Shown here: piece by piece, positions 51,901 through 64,000 of the stretch | Layout of the letters: each line of letters starts with the position of its first letter | How positions within the stretch are numbered: position 1 is the first letter of the stretch | DNA from: Thelonectria olida | Lineage: Eukaryota > Ascomycota > Sordariomycetes > Hypocreales > Nectriaceae | Reading direction: 5' to 3' | NCBI GenBank assembly: GCA_020736575.1 | Contig: JAGPYM010000014.1 | Coordinates: 868,001 to 932,000 of the forward strand | Length of the DNA stretch: 64,000 nt | Notes under the pieces: generated by a model | Seen by the model: only the letters and a program-made list of their open reading frames with translations | Told to the model about the DNA's origin: nothing | The model's database searches: none | Translations under genes and position numbers: made by a program

Positions 51901-54250
51901 CCAGCCACATCTTGTCTCCCCAACGGGCCGGCAGGCAATGGTAATGTCGCTATGCTTGGATTCCGATTGGACTCTGGGCGTCATTCCCGTTGCATCCCCG
52001 CCGCATCTGGCCAGACTTATTGCATCGCAAAAGGCCCGTCACGTGTACCCCGATTGAGTCTAATGCGGCGCATGGAGGATTCGTTTAGACGAGAAGTGCG
52101 TGATACTCTTCAGCTTGTTCATCTCCATCCTGATTGGAGGTTATCCGATAGATGACACTTTGGGTTTATCCTGAGGGATACCGGTAACTACCTGATTGAA
52201 AGAGTGGCCCAGAATATTAAAGATGAAGCCCCCGCTCTTCTAACAAGATCACACAGGTGTTAAGAGAGATCAATTCTTGCGGGTTGAAAGCATTTGGCCA
52301 GTGTTTACTATCCAGATTTGTTTTCTTCTTTTCTTCTGCTCTCAAAGACGGCTCTACTGGAAGCTCCTCTTTGGCGTTTAAATCATCTGTTGGTCTTTGC
52401 TCGTCCGATGTAATGGGCTGACGCAAAATAAGGCCATTCCCAACTGACTCGTTGGCTTACCCTATACAAGTCGACTTGAAATTGACGCATCTCTTAACAG
52501 GCCAAGTGGAAGCTCATTGATGGATAAATAATGCTGTTTGAAGATCCAATAAACGTCTATCATGGAGATTTATAGTACCGCGAATCAGAAACCTCGCTTG
52601 CTAAGGGCATGTTGCGTACCTGGCGAAGATGTGATCAACGTCATGATGTTGAGAATCTGCGTTGGTGAACGGCTGCTACTTGCGCGAGTCAGTCCTCTGT
52701 TTCGGTCAGTGTTAGCCCGAATTTACAGGGAGACTTGAGGAAGATCTCGGATGTCAATACCGAGTCAGCGGTTGACAGACGCAAGTTCATGAATCATGAG
52801 CCCATTAAGATCAACCCCCAGGCCGTCACTCCATCTGCCCATGCTCTCACCGTGAGTACCCCGCAAGATGGACCTGTGCCACTGCGCAGGCGAGATTTTG
52901 CTCCATGAAACGACCCTTTTATCTGTCCCCGCACGAGTCGGTAGTTGAGGGTCGTTTACTAAACTACGAAACTTAGCGCGAATACGGGAGGGTTGAGGAG
53001 CCAAGGTGAGGAGAAATGCGGAGAAATGCTTGCAATGAGGAGAATCATCAGGCCGGCAGCATGAGGCTTATTCATTAGTGTTGCTGGTAGTGACAAAGAG
53101 GCTCTCATAACAAGTGCTGAGCGTCGAATGCCAAGTCTTTTGAGTAGCCACAAAGTTGCGGCTCCGGAGCGAGCGTTCGATGAATCGTCGCATCTAAAAA
53201 GCACGCACCTCATCTTCCACGACTCAGGCGGCTGGAATGCTTCTAGAAGGTCGTTCCACCTGTTCTTCGCCATGCAGCCGCTCAGGACAAAGGTTGCTGA
53301 AGACTGTCGATTTGCCGATCTATTTGCCTTTCTCCTCGCCGAACTTGATATGCGGTGACAAGGTCGCACTCAACAACCAATGCTTGAACATGGCGTCGCC
53401 ACTTCCAAGGATCAATCGTTTCATTTTCTCCTCGTCGCCCTCAGCCAGTCGGCTGTTTGCACTGACGTGATCCCTGTTCCCCGCAGTCTCAATTATTCGG
53501 CCCGGCTTCTGGAGCTTTGCTTGAACGCACCCAAAATCGCAGATCCCAACTCCGCCAACTCCGCCTAGTTACAACAATCTTCCCCGAGACGTTCAACTGC
53601 CCTTCTCCAAGAGCCGGGCCTGGGGTCATTGTCTACCCCGCGAACAAACGAGGTGATCTTGCCCCAATGGAGGTTGTCGCCGTCTTTGGGGGAACACATG
53701 ATGCAAAGCTTTTCTCTTACCTTACCCAACTGGCGGAAAAAAGAGGGAGAAAACTTTTTCATGTCTGTGTGTAGCCCCCCGCCAATCTCTTTTAACCTGT
53801 TGCCTGGCTGTGTGATGTAACAACAAACTGGTTCGACCTCGGCTGGAAATCACCAATGACCCAGCAAATTTGCTGATATACGTAACTTGGCAGCTTAAGA
53901 CAAGGGCCACGGTAGTATCTCTGGTCTCTCTGGGGTTTAGACTCGTTGCCAGTGCGAAATGTCCTCAAACGGGCCAATGACAAAAGCCCGGGGAACCTGT
54001 CAGATCGTTCGTCTGGAGACCCCGGCAGCCGACGCCGGAGACTGAGACCCTCCTTTATCAATCATTTTCACCATCAGGTCACACCGCTTGCATCACCACT
54101 GTCCATTGAGACTAGTGGCGGAACTACGACACGAGGCACACACATACAACGTAGTAGCAACACTCAAGAGTGCAATATAAACAGAGGGACGGAGCCGCCT
54201 CGACCTCCCTCCTCCTTCAACTCTTGGTCAACCACCCCCAACACGTTCCA
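49000..54250. other. Gene desert, 5.2 kb
   Basis: No gene, RNA or repeat is recognised. Open frames reach at most about 170 codons, overlap in several frames and lack splice-supported extensions. The left end is the OPT promoter (pyrimidine-rich on the minus strand); the right end is the MFS promoter. Confidence 0.5.
54175..54182 (+). promoter_or_regulatory. TATA-like box of the MFS gene at 54251
   Basis: ATATAAAC lies about 70 bp upstream of the start codon at 54251, followed by a CT-rich leader. Confidence 0.4.
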
Positions 54251-55891
54251 ATGTCGGCCCCAATCTCAAAGGCCGGCCCTGGCTCGGACGACGGCTCCGA
54301 TGGCCCCAAGCACAGCGTCGAATCTCATCACATAGCTTCTCACCCTGGTCATGGAATGGATCCAGAGCATCGTCGAGTCGTCGAAAAACGGCTCAAGCGC
54401 AAGCTCGATGCACGATGCGCCCTCTTCGTCTTGATCTACGTCATGAACTACTTGGATCGCAACAACATTGCAGCCGCTCGCCTTAAGGGCCTTCAAGACG
54501 ACCTCAAGCTCAACGACACCCAATACGCAACATGCCTTAGCATTCTATACGTCGGATACATCTTGATGCAAATCCCCAGCAACATGCTCATCAACCGCAT
54601 CCAACGACCGTCGCTCTACATCGCCGGAGTCATGCTGCTCTGGGGTCTGATCTCGACCTTGTCCGGCAGCGTGCACAACTTTTCCGGCATGGTTGCCATC
54701 CGATTCTTCTTGGGTTTCGTCGAGGCTGCTTTCCTGCCCGGAACGCTCCTCATTCTCTCCAAGTGGTACACGCGTCAAGAACTGACAAAGAGAAACGCCA
54801 TCCTCTTCTGCGGCAACCTCCTCTCCAACGCCTTCTCGGCCCTCGTTGGCGCCGGCGTCCTATCCAACATGCAGGGCACGCTCGGCCATGCCGCCTGGCG
54901 CTGGCTCTTCTGGATCGAAGGCAGCGTGACCATGCTGATTGCAATCTTTGCCGCCTTTATCCTGCCTGATCTCCCCCACAATTCGAGGGGGTTTACGGAG
55001 GAGGAACGCCAGGTTGCCCAGCTTCGAATGATCGAGGATGTTGGTGAAGCCGACGTCGACTCGGAGGAGAATGACGTCTTTTACGGTCTGAGGATGGCGG
55101 TCAAGGACATCAAGATCTACTTGATGGTGTTTACTTTTATTGCTTACATCATCGGTCTTTCGTTCAATGCCTTCTTCGTAAGTCACCTCATTTTAAACGC
55201 CAGCTGTAAAACTAATAATCTGGACAGCCGACACTGACGGGAACCCTTGGCTTCGGCTATGTTCCTACCCTGCTCATGAGTGCGCCCCCATGGCTCTTCG
55301 CCTGTATCGTGTCCCTGATCGTTGCTTGGCACTCTGATCGGACACAAGAAAGAGTATGTTAACATGACTCTCGACGCAGACATCAACAGACACTAACATC
55401 ATTGGCAGTTCTGGCATATTGCAGGCCCAATTGCCGTCGGCATGGTCGGCTTCGTCATCAGCATGTCCACCCTCAACGTCGCCGCGCGATACGTCGCCCT
55501 CTTCCTCCAAGCGAGTTCCTACGCCGGCTACATCACTTTTTACTCGTGGATCAGCTCCTCGTTCCCCCGACCCCCCGCAAAGCGAGCTGTTGCCATCGCC
55601 ATGATCAACGGCTTCGGCCAGCTGGGTAACGTTGCGGGCTCGTACGTCTGGGCTCTCAAGGACAACGGATACCGCAAGAGCTACGGCATCGTGCTCGCCA
55701 TGTTTGGTGTCACTATCATTGGCTCATATGCGTTCCGCATGATCTTGGTTGATTTGAACAAGAAGCTGGAGGCGGGTGAATCTGCGTGGGAGACGAACCG
55801 GGATGTTACTGAGCGCACGGCTCAGGTGGAGGTCATGGAGAGTACGGATGAGGCTTTGCGGATGAAGAGAGGCTTCAGATATCTTCTTTAA
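54251..55891 (+). CDS. MFS permease, anion:cation symporter family
   Basis: Exons 54251-55177, 55228-55353 and 55409-55891 give 511 residues. The N-terminus is hydrophilic (MSAPISKAGPGSDDGSDGPK). TM1 is LFVLIYVMNYLDRNNIAAAR, the typical ACS start. Then come SILYVGYILMQIPSNMLINR, FFLGFVEAAFLPGTLLILSK, WYTRQELTKRNAILFCGNLL and WRWLFWIEGSVTMLIAIFAA. The second half has PTLTGTLGFG across intron 1, AISMINGFG-type INGFGQLGNVAGSYVWA in TM11 and a hydrophilic tail. Twelve TM segments can be counted. Members transport vitamins, allantoate and similar organic anions. An upstream in-frame ATG at 54170 is rejected because it lies before the TATA box. The 238 bp to the next gene hold nothing recognisable. 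Confidence 0.88.
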
Positions 55892-56129
55892 GTCTGACGT
55901 GGAGTTGCATACAGCGGTTGCATAACATGACGTACTTATTTTTGTTAATAGCAGCATACTACCTATCTACAAAGAGCAGTAAATAATAGTTCAAGTGTGA
56001 CTTGCTTCAAATTAAGTGTAAAAAGAACAAGAAAAAACGTACGAGAGGGAGGGCGAAGATGGATGTGTCTGGCTCTTTGCTCGCTAAGAAAGTAACCATT
56101 TTTCATTCCTTAGCCGGCACGATGTGAAT

Positions 56130-57217
56130 TTAGGGAGTCAAGCTAATAGCATCCTTAGCCATCCGGCATATGGGCTCCTTCACCTGGAACCAAATTCCGC
56201 CTTGGGGATCCCAGATTTTGCACATATGTGCATGATCTGTATCAAGAGGAATTTGCTGCTCATTTGGAAGACCTAGAACTGAGTTCTCCCTCAGCACAAC
56301 CTACATGTGCGATGGGGTCAGTTCATTTTCTCGACGTATGGGCTTTCTTAGGGCTGAGCTTACCATGGTTCCCTTCGTCTTCCTGGTTTCGATAAAAGAA
56401 ATATAGTTCATGTCATGTCCACGACTCTCGAAGAAATCCCGAGTCACGTCGCTGAAAAGGGTGTCTCCCTTCAGAACTTCCATGTACTTGTTGTCTAGCC
56501 CGCCAGTACAGGCCCTGACCACGTTGGCGACGAGGTTTCCAATTACAACGTTCTCTCCACCCTTTTGAGGCGTCCCAAAGAACACAATCCCTTTGGTACA
56601 GTTGTAGATGACCTCTCGATGCGTCTCATTCGAGTAATATGCCTGGAACAATGCCTAAACATGATTTCTGTTAGATCGTTCCCGTGCTGGGTAATGCCAG
56701 AATATTTGCATACCTCTTTCACCAAAAGACCGCCAAGACTATGGCAGATGAACATCAAAGGTCTGTTAGGAGCGTTCTACACAAACAGTTAGCAAGGGTC
56801 GCCAATGTGAGCGTTTGTGTGGCGTACATTGCTCCGTTTCTGCCTAAGCCTCTCGAGTAGGTTCCGTGAATGATCAGTGATGACAGCCCTGGAGGCCTGA
56901 AACACCGCGTTGGAGTTGTAGCTGAAAATCATGATTCGAGCTGTTGGGAGCTCCTTGGGTAGGAATTCGGCGTGGCTAAGCCAGTTACGCCTCTCCTCAC
57001 CCTGCCTGGCCGTCCATGTCGAAAATGAGTTGGAGCCGGATCCAAAGGGGTGGAGGCCGTGAACAGCAACGATACTATTATTATGTCAACAACTCAATCA
57101 AGACTGAAGTGAGGGTGTTAGAGGAAGGAGGGGGCCATACTCTATTTCACTCTGTGGAGGATCGTGGACGATCTGAAGGAAGTTCGAGTTTACGTCAGAC
57201 TGCCAACACTGTCTGTT
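56130..57217 (-). CDS. Stand-alone alpha/beta hydrolase of the NLR-associated (DUF676/PGAP1-like) type; 5' end unresolved
   Basis: Exons 57141-57217 (start uncertain), 56828-57074, 56714-56776, 56364-56654 and 56130-56300 join in frame. The order is IVAVHGLHPFGSGSNSFSTW, PTARIMIFSYNSNAVFQASR, RPLMFICHSLGGLLVKE with the serine elbow CHSLGG, then ALFQAYYSNETHREVIYNCT, KGIVFFGTPQKGGENVVIGN, SFIETRKTKGTM, and finally ENSVLGLPNEQQIPLDTDHA with the probable catalytic His. This serine-esterase domain commonly stands at the N-terminus of fungal NACHT/NB-ARC and TPR proteins; here the gene stops right after it with LTP. I could not find a convincing first exon or start codon. It may begin with a short exon near 57270, or the gene may be 5'-damaged. 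The substrate is unknown. Confidence 0.7.
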
Positions 57218-58268
57218 AATAAGGTAAATGTACCATTACGACAGTGCTAAAACGTACCATAATCGTTTCCAAGGTGTTTTAATCCTGGCGTATATGTGAA
57301 TTAGATCGATAATGGGGCAAGAGAGTCTGGTAAGTAGTTTGAAGTGAAGTGAGGGAATGAATGGTTGATTGATTGATGAAAAAAGACAGACCCAAAACAC
57401 AGAAATAAGGGTAGTTATATAGGGACAGATATGGTAAGTTTAATAAAGAAAATTGACGGTTTTTACAGAGACTCAGCTCACGGTGATAAGTTCCATTATT
57501 ATACATTGGACTGTTGGTTGGGCTGGCCGCTTGTGGGTTGGCGGTAAAGACCATGCTCTCATTCGCCCAAGTAAACAAATGAAACAGGCCCCAATCCTAC
57601 CTCGATGTAAATGGCAACATTGCATGGCCCCGGAAGCGCTCAGTTTCAGGTTGACAGAGATTAAAATATCTTCGAATCATGGGCGGCTCCCCAACTGTCG
57701 ATGGGGTGGGCGTGTTTCTCTTCCTTGGTAGGTTGAACATTATGTGAATACGAACTCGTCCACTGACTACTATTGATATGAACTAAGACAGAGGAGATAC
57801 CTAACTGGCATGCCCGGGGTATGGAAAAGTTCAAAAGGTGATATGGACCTCCCGACTCAAGCTTTTGGTGGAATTTACCACCTGTGGTCATGTCACAATT
57901 ATTGCGTGTATGCTCCCGACTCTCAAACTCGAGATTTGCTGATTGGCTTGCAAATCCTGCCATGGATCTGACGCCTGGGTTCGCTTACTTCTAAGCGCCG
58001 TCAAAGAAGAGAAGGTGGAATAATCGGGCGGTAAGAATGCAGTAGCGTACATGTACATTTAGTATCCACTCACGGCTGGAATGGCTAATGGAGCAAGTGT
58101 TGATTATCTACACTAAATAGGCTGTTGCTTGTGAGTTGCCTCGCCGTTCGTAGCATTGAGGTGAGGAAGAAACGGACGAAGAAGCGAATCCTCATGTCTT
58201 AATTATTCCCGCATCTATATGAAAAACTCGGACACTCCAGCCTAATTCAATACCATGAACCGGTTCCC
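57218..58268. other. Intergenic
   Basis: Unresolved 5' end of the hydrolase gene and 3' flank of the next MFS gene. Nothing else recognised. Confidence 0.45.
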
Positions 58269-59916
58269 TCAGTCATCGTCCTTACCCTGTTCCTCGACGT
58301 CCTTTGTGGCCGGAATCACAGTCACATTGTTCCCGTCTCTCACAACATGGCCATGCAAAGTCTCACAGAACGCAATACGCTTCGGCAAAAGATATCGAAG
58401 ATCAATAAAGCGCAGGATGCACGTCATGATGACCATGAGCACCAACAGAGCAAGCGCCGACTGCCATCCATACTTGTAGTACGGCGCTTGCGACGCAGGC
58501 CAAGTCAAGACCTGCGACCACGAAGAAATGGCGTAGTACGACGCAACCGAGACACCGACAATCAACGCGCGAGCTTCGGGATCTTGGGGAATGAGATCCG
58601 ACAGCCACGAGAAGATGAGAGGTGCCGTGCCGAGACAAGTAAAGGCGATAAAGTACGACGCGTATGCGGCCGACAAGTCCACCGAGTCAGGATGCGACGT
58701 CCAGATGCTCATGATGATGCAAGTAATAATACCGATGCACGCTTGGAACTCAATGATGGTCCATCGCGTCTCCAGGAAATCCGAAAGCAGCGCCCAGATC
58801 CAGACGAACACCACGTTGATGCCGTATGCTCCAATCGGGATTGCGTTGACTTGCGCCACGCTCCATCTCGCGCTGCCGTCGGCATTCTTGAGCGACTTGA
58901 GGAACAGCGAGAAGTAGACGTTTCCGTAAGTCCCCAGAACGCTCGCAACGTACAGGATCGCGATAAAGTAGACAACCCAGCCGGAAAAGGTGCGCTTGAC
59001 GCCTGCCCACGTCATCTTCTTGGGCTCCATGCGTCCGTTGCGCGCCAGCCGCAGCATCGAGAGCTCGGCGTCGCCCTTGCGGAACCAAAACGCGCGGGGG
59101 TTAGGGTCGTTGGGGTAATCGGGCATCATGAAGAGTCCGACAGATCCCCAGACGACTGTGATGATGCCGTTGATGACAAAGAGCCATCGCCAGCCGGCGA
59201 GGCCGTGGTGGCCCTCCATGGTCTTTGTGATGGCGGCCTGGAGTGCGCCAGACATCATTGATCCGACGGCTTGACAGGAGTGGTAGAAACCCATTCGTTT
59301 TGCGAGCTCGGTTGGGGTGTACCAGTGCACTGTAGTCAATCAGTCTTTTGTTCGTGAAGTTGGTAGGGCTGGTTGGCATACTAAGTAGAGTCATCATTCC
59401 AGGCCAAGCGCTACTCTCACAAAGGCCGAGGAAGACTCGAAGGATATAAACTTGCTTCGCACTCGTGACCATGGCCATGAGCCCAGTGATGAGACCCCAG
59501 GCCACTTCTAAACCCGGCAGCCAGAAGCTCGGTCGAACGTAGGTCAAGATGATTTGGGAGGGGATGAGCATCAGACAGTATGCAATGTTGAAGTACGTCG
59601 AGAAGCTGCACAGTGAGTCTTCAATCCTATGAAGTTGGTCTGCAGGACTTACAAATTGAGCTCATTGCCGTACAGTCCTAGGTCCTCCTTCATACCTGAA
59701 ACGTAGGCATTGTTAATGTTTGACTGATCCAGATACTTGATGACTATTACATGAGTCAATTACTGTCTCTCCTGCCCTTCAATGCTATGACTTACTCTGA
59801 GATATACAGCCAAACGTCATTAGGAAAATGTCAAGGCGTCGAACCAATGCCTTCTCTTCGTGAGTCCGTTCATGGTGGACTTGCAGCGGGCTGCGCCCAA
59901 ACTTGAACGACACCAT
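58269..59916 (-). CDS. MFS permease, ACS family (pantothenate/vitamin transporter-like)
   Basis: Exons 59796-59916, 59653-59743, 59382-59605 and 58269-59329 give 498 residues with introns of 47-52 bp, all in frame. It starts [22 protein letters not shown]1 reads [20 protein letters not shown], then [60 protein letters not shown] and [20 protein letters not shown]. The middle has [20 protein letters not shown] and [17 protein letters not shown]; the second half has [20 protein letters not shown] and a hydrophilic tail ending EEQGKDDD. The [11 protein letters not shown] and SGMKEDL motifs resemble Fen2/Liz1-type pantothenate and related vitamin transporters. Substrate assignment is tentative. 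Confidence 0.88.
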
Positions 59917-59978
59917 TGCGAAAAATATGGCGAAAGGATAAAATCGCAACAGAGATTTACTTCATGCCGATCTCAGCC

Positions 59979-59988
59979 TATATATAAG
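59979..59988 (-). promoter_or_regulatory. TATA box of the MFS gene at 58269-59916
   Basis: On the minus strand CTTATATATA lies about 65 bp upstream of the start codon at 59916. Confidence 0.45.
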
Positions 59989-62900
59989 ACCGCCTTTGGA
60001 AATGATAATCAGCTCAATCTCCGTTTGTTAACCTACCATCTTCAGTCAAGCGCACATGCGGAGAGGGCCCACGATAAGGGTTCGTTCTAATGACACCACC
60101 GATGCATGATGGGCAGTGACGCTATTCTGTCTTGGACCAAGACGCGGTGCAACGTTGTTTTGGAAGGATCATCAAAAGGCGGGCCGTTGCTGTTCTCATT
60201 GGACATTGGCTTCTTCCCCCGCACATTCGAGCGACGGTCCGTCCGACGGAGATAATGGCCTCGTGGGACTCGTGAGCCGTATAGATATGTGTTCGATGCC
60301 GTTTTCGGACAGGCCCTGCAAGATTCATCGTTTGACTCGTTCCCTTGAGAGGTGCGAGGTCGGGTCTTGCAAGGATATGTTGCCCGCGTGATATCTACCG
60401 ATGTGGGTCGTTGGCCATCAGAGGCATGCCTGTTGGACGACGGGTTCGAACACACTGATGCTTCCGATGTCAAAAGTTGGTACTTCAAGACGAGTGTTTT
60501 CGATTCTTTTCGTAACATGGGGTTATAAGTCTTCCCATGGTTGAGGACTGCGTCTTGGTCCCGACATTCAGCTCATCATTTCTATCACAAAGTAAAGCCT
60601 CCGCTCATCGGGACGTTATACTGGAGCCCGAAGACCCAAGGGTATCCCCGAAGAGACAGCCCGGGGTTCCTAGGCGAGCGAGTCTGGGGTAAAAGATGGC
60701 CTGGTCTAGGTCCTCGCCAAAACTCATGTCAACGTAGAAAACGTAAGATGCACTGGGAAAGGGACAGGCATGGTTTATCAACAGCCTCCCAACAGGCAAC
60801 ACTATAAATGGTCAGGCGGTCAACAAACATCCCACTCATGTGAAATCATATAGGATGCGAGGCCCCAGATGGAGAGCAGATAGCGCCAACGGCTGCAATT
60901 CGGCAAGATACGAAGGGATGCCGAACTCAGCCGAATATAGGACGATACTACCTTGATACTTGGATCTGGTCAATCCGGGTCGTGTCTTGGATCGTTGGAC
61001 TGAACGCACATTGGGTAATTACTATGAAGCCTACAAGTGCATCCTAAACCTGCTGACCAAGTGAATGCCCGTCAACACAGATAAATCACGGTGTCTGATT
61101 ATCATTATTAACAAACCAAGTTGGAACCAGGAACTTGACCTCTTCTTACGATCAAGTCCACTTTGACAGGATGGCTTTGATGAAGACTTCAGCCAACGAC
61201 AACAGTCCCTTTAAGGTAGGTAGTCACACACTCCACAATATAGACAGCACGAACAAGTAAGAACACGCCGTCTCAAAACTACACTCTCAACCGGTCCTCG
61301 GCATTTCAGGACATGATACAGCTCACTTGCAGCTGAAACAATGCCAAGCTCGGATTCATCAAGCCCACGCCCAATGAGAAACATGGCCTGCCAAAGACAG
61401 AGGTAAGTCTAAAAATAGGTGCCCTAAATTCAGCCTTAACCGTATGCTTAATTACTCGCTGATGCTTAGTCCTATCTTCAGCTGTTATCGTCTCAAATTA
61501 GCTTCCCGACGAGAGAACAAGCACAAGTAACCGATCATCGAGCATAATCCGATGACAGCGGCAGGAATACACAGCTCAAGCTGGGCCTCGAGGACCAGGA
61601 CGTTTAAAAATGTCTTCGCGGGCCAACGAGCCGGATTCCAGCAATTATGGTCTACTTCAAATGAATGAGAACCGCAGAAAAGGGGATTCAGAAGGACATC
61701 TCCAAGACGCCGTCAGTTTAGAGTTGAACTTGGAACCAGACTCCAAACCGGACAAAGCCGTTGTCACAAATACCTGGCTAAATCCAGGATAGCAAGATTT
61801 GGGAGCATCTGCAAGACTACAAGGGCTAAAGACTCGGTGGCAGAAATGTGTCAGCCACCCACTCGGCAGAAGAGGATCCAAGCGTAGACATTACCGGAAT
61901 CGTAGTGTTCAGAAGCAACGAGGATGTCTTGAGGTAACGGCGATGTTAGAAAGGGACCTTAGGACCTCGAAACCTTGCAATAGCTCGGTCTTATGCGATT
62001 CAATCTGGCTTTCTATTTGTTCAGGTAGGCACCATAGCTCTGGGTGAATCGTGATGAACATGGAAATACTAAGTCAATTGGAGAATGACAGGCTCTGATC
62101 TAATATTATGGAGTGTGCTAGGTGTTATCACTTGCCTGTCATGCCTCGAAACACATTATAATATTGGTATTCGAGAGTCGATACTGGAGGAGGCAAAGGA
62201 ACCCATGCTTGCAGCGAACCGGGACGTTATTGTTTTGCGTCCGTTATAGCTATACAGGGTGCTTATACCGAGTTAAAAGGACGAATCTAATACTGACAAA
62301 GTGCTTTGATGGACTTTGACAATGTCGATCTCTGATAGTCACGGGTGGCTCAGACGATTATCAAGCTGCCTTAATACTCGGCGTTAAACAATAATGAAAT
62401 CATGTAATAAAGGAAGCAACCGAGCCGACCAATACGAGTATAATGGCCCCAAAACATCCAAGCACAATATACCCGTAAACCAAAGAGTACCCTCTCTTGT
62501 TACAATCTAATAAAGGGTTTACTAACCACACATAACGAACCGAGGCTAGTGGTGCGATTGATGACCTCCAAAGCCATACTCTCTAAACCGACGGCCTTCT
62601 CTTCAGCGGTCGTCTTTTCGTCCTTCCCCTACGTGAGTTAGAACGCTTCTTCGAACTCTCCTCTAATATGAATTCCACGCGATAAACTACCTCACCATAG
62701 GTACGCCGCATCGAAACGCCAACAAATATAAGGATTTTCTCTTCATTGCAAGAGAGGGTATGTTTTTTCAGACAGAGCATATTGCCTAAACTTATCTCCA
62801 ACGGCCGATTAACTCGTCACAACGGCACTAAATCTGTCGGCACCTCGCGTTTCTCAGATGGGGTACAGGTCAGTCATCAACATCAGGATGCTCAGCAAGA

Positions 62901-63334
62901 GAATCATTCTGCCGGCGCAACCCACTTCCGTAGGTCAAACCCGTTCTTTCTAGGTGCAAACCATTGCCTCCAGAAAGCAGGCCATCGGAGTGCACCGTTC
63001 CTGGGCCATACTGTAGGTAGGCCGAAAACAAGCATCGTCAACAATGAAGGCTGAGGTATTCAGGCACAAATAAGAACGAGGAGGGGCAGACACTCCATGT
63101 AACGATCTGGTCAATTCCCAACGGATAAGACTAGAGGGTTCTAGGTTTATGTTGGCAGAGAGATCAGGGCGTTAAGGTCTGAGCAATGTAGTAGGTTGTT
63201 ACGTCTGGTGATGTGCTCAAATTAGATGAGTGTAACCAAGTTGTATTGAAAGCTGAAGTAGCTGTGTCTATCTGATGTGCTGAATGAATGTGTTTATATA
63301 CTGGCTACTTCTGTGAGTCAATCGTGGTCGACTC

Positions 63335-63395
63335 GAGTCGAACCGACCTGGTTCGACTTGCATAGTCGAGTTGAGTCGAACCGACCTGGTTCGAC
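63335..63395. repeat. Two direct copies of a 23-bp palindromic motif
   Basis: The motif gagtcgaaccgacc plus tggttcgac occurs at 63335-63357 and 63373-63395, a 38-bp period. Each copy contains the inverted repeat GTCGAACC/GGTTCGAC around a 5-bp centre, so it could bind a dimeric protein or form a hairpin. A further XhoI-type palindrome GACTCGAGTC overlaps the left copy. Confidence 0.75.
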
Positions 63396-64000
63396 ATGCA
63401 TATGGTGCGTCACGCCCATAGGGTAGTTTTTATGGGTCCACTGGATTCTGCCGTAGTTGACCGCCTGGTCCCCCACGGGGTCATGGCATGGGCCGTGACA
63501 CTCCACGGGAGGCACACGGCCCGCTTTCAATGCATCACACTGATGGCCAAACAGACCACGTTTTCTAGGAATCAGATTCGAGTAGCCATATTTAAAATAT
63601 AAACGGATTGAATTCTTGCAGTAATTCATTTTGGGGTTCGGAAATATGGGAGCTCTCGGCGGGGAGGGCGGAAGGGATTGATCGTGGCTATTGGGCGGCG
63701 AGCTCAGAGATATCCGGCGTTTATCCTAAAGTTGGGGTGCCTGGAAATGGGGCTGAACGGTGCGGCGACAAAGGCATCATATCGACGGCCAAACGCCCAA
63801 GCTCTGCGGCTGAGGACCATCCATGTCACCAGAGCTCGAAAAAAAATGCAGGGCCCAGAGGAGTAAGACCTGCAAAGTACAAACGGTAAGGACCGTAACA
63901 GAGAGGCACCTCGTAATCGGATTCACGGGGTCTGTCTATGCTATTACGCACTAATTTAAAATACGTCGGGATGCCATTGCAATTAAGTCTGCATTGTCAT

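Larger units (their letters stand above)
59917..64000. other. Gene-poor right edge, 4 kb
   Basis: No gene family is recognised. A 60-codon ATG frame at 61610-61792 and a 143-codon minus-strand frame at 60087-60518 have no family resemblance or splice-supported extension; I cannot exclude small unknown genes. A palindromic direct repeat lies at 63335-63395. Confidence 0.45.

Noticed and set aside
58347..59261. 304-codon open frame on the plus strand
   Set aside because: Antisense to the large last exon of the MFS gene; highly charged shadow translation.
60087..60518. 143-codon minus-strand frame
   Set aside because: No recognisable domain, overlapping frames on both strands; possible but unsupported gene.

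Overview
The window is nuclear DNA of a filamentous ascomycete (Pezizomycotina). Protein genes are interrupted by short introns (about 47-108 bp) with GT-AG ends and CTAAC/CTAAT-like branch sites. The only RNA gene found is an intron-containing tRNA-Leu(AAG). The gene set is typical of moulds: NADP-mannitol dehydrogenase, sulfite oxidase, ACS-family MFS permeases, a YSL-type OPT transporter, an ankyrin/STAND-like protein and a GH43 galactanase. I cannot name the species. All exon models were built by eye from splice signals, reading frame and family similarity.

Layout. 0-5 kb: no recognisable gene, but one tiny retroelement-like insertion. 5.3-11.3 kb: two tandem paralogous genes for CorA-like membrane proteins. 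13.6-22 kb: mannitol dehydrogenase (-), tRNA-Leu (-), sulfite oxidase (-) and a secreted exo-beta-1,3-galactanase (+). 22.8-25.7 kb: a 902-residue ankyrin protein with a helical, heptad-repeat N-terminal part. 26-37 kb: a stretch of broken genes. In order they are a Zn2Cys6-type regulator, an AAAP amino-acid permease, an intact FMN 2-hydroxyacid oxidase, RidA, a metallo-beta-lactamase-fold lactonase, an APC permease and a PanB-like aldolase. Six of these seven carry frameshifts, stops or a lost splice donor, so this looks like a decaying catabolic gene cluster. 37.5-41 kb: a secreted Ser/Thr-rich protein and an MFS permease. 42-46 kb: a head-to-head pair, a complete patatin-like phospholipase (-) and an NB-ARC NTPase (+), 187 bp apart. 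46.7-49 kb: an OPT transporter. 49-54 kb: a gene desert. 54-60 kb: two more ACS-type MFS permeases flanking a stand-alone alpha/beta hydrolase of the kind often fused to fungal NLRs. 60-64 kb: no recognised gene; one palindromic direct repeat.

Themes. (1) Transport: three MFS, one OPT, two CorA-like proteins and two dead amino-acid permeases. (2) NLR-type parts (patatin, NB-ARC, CHSLGG hydrolase, ankyrin/STAND-like) lie in one window but are encoded as separate genes. The divergent patatin/NB-ARC pair is the best candidate for an undescribed system, a two-gene split of a patatin NLR. Its NTPase reading frame is off by one base exactly at the intron inside the Walker A motif, which must be resolved first. 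(3) The dead cluster shows Trp-to-stop changes (TGG to TAG/TGA) that resemble RIP-type C-to-T mutation, plus indels that RIP does not explain.
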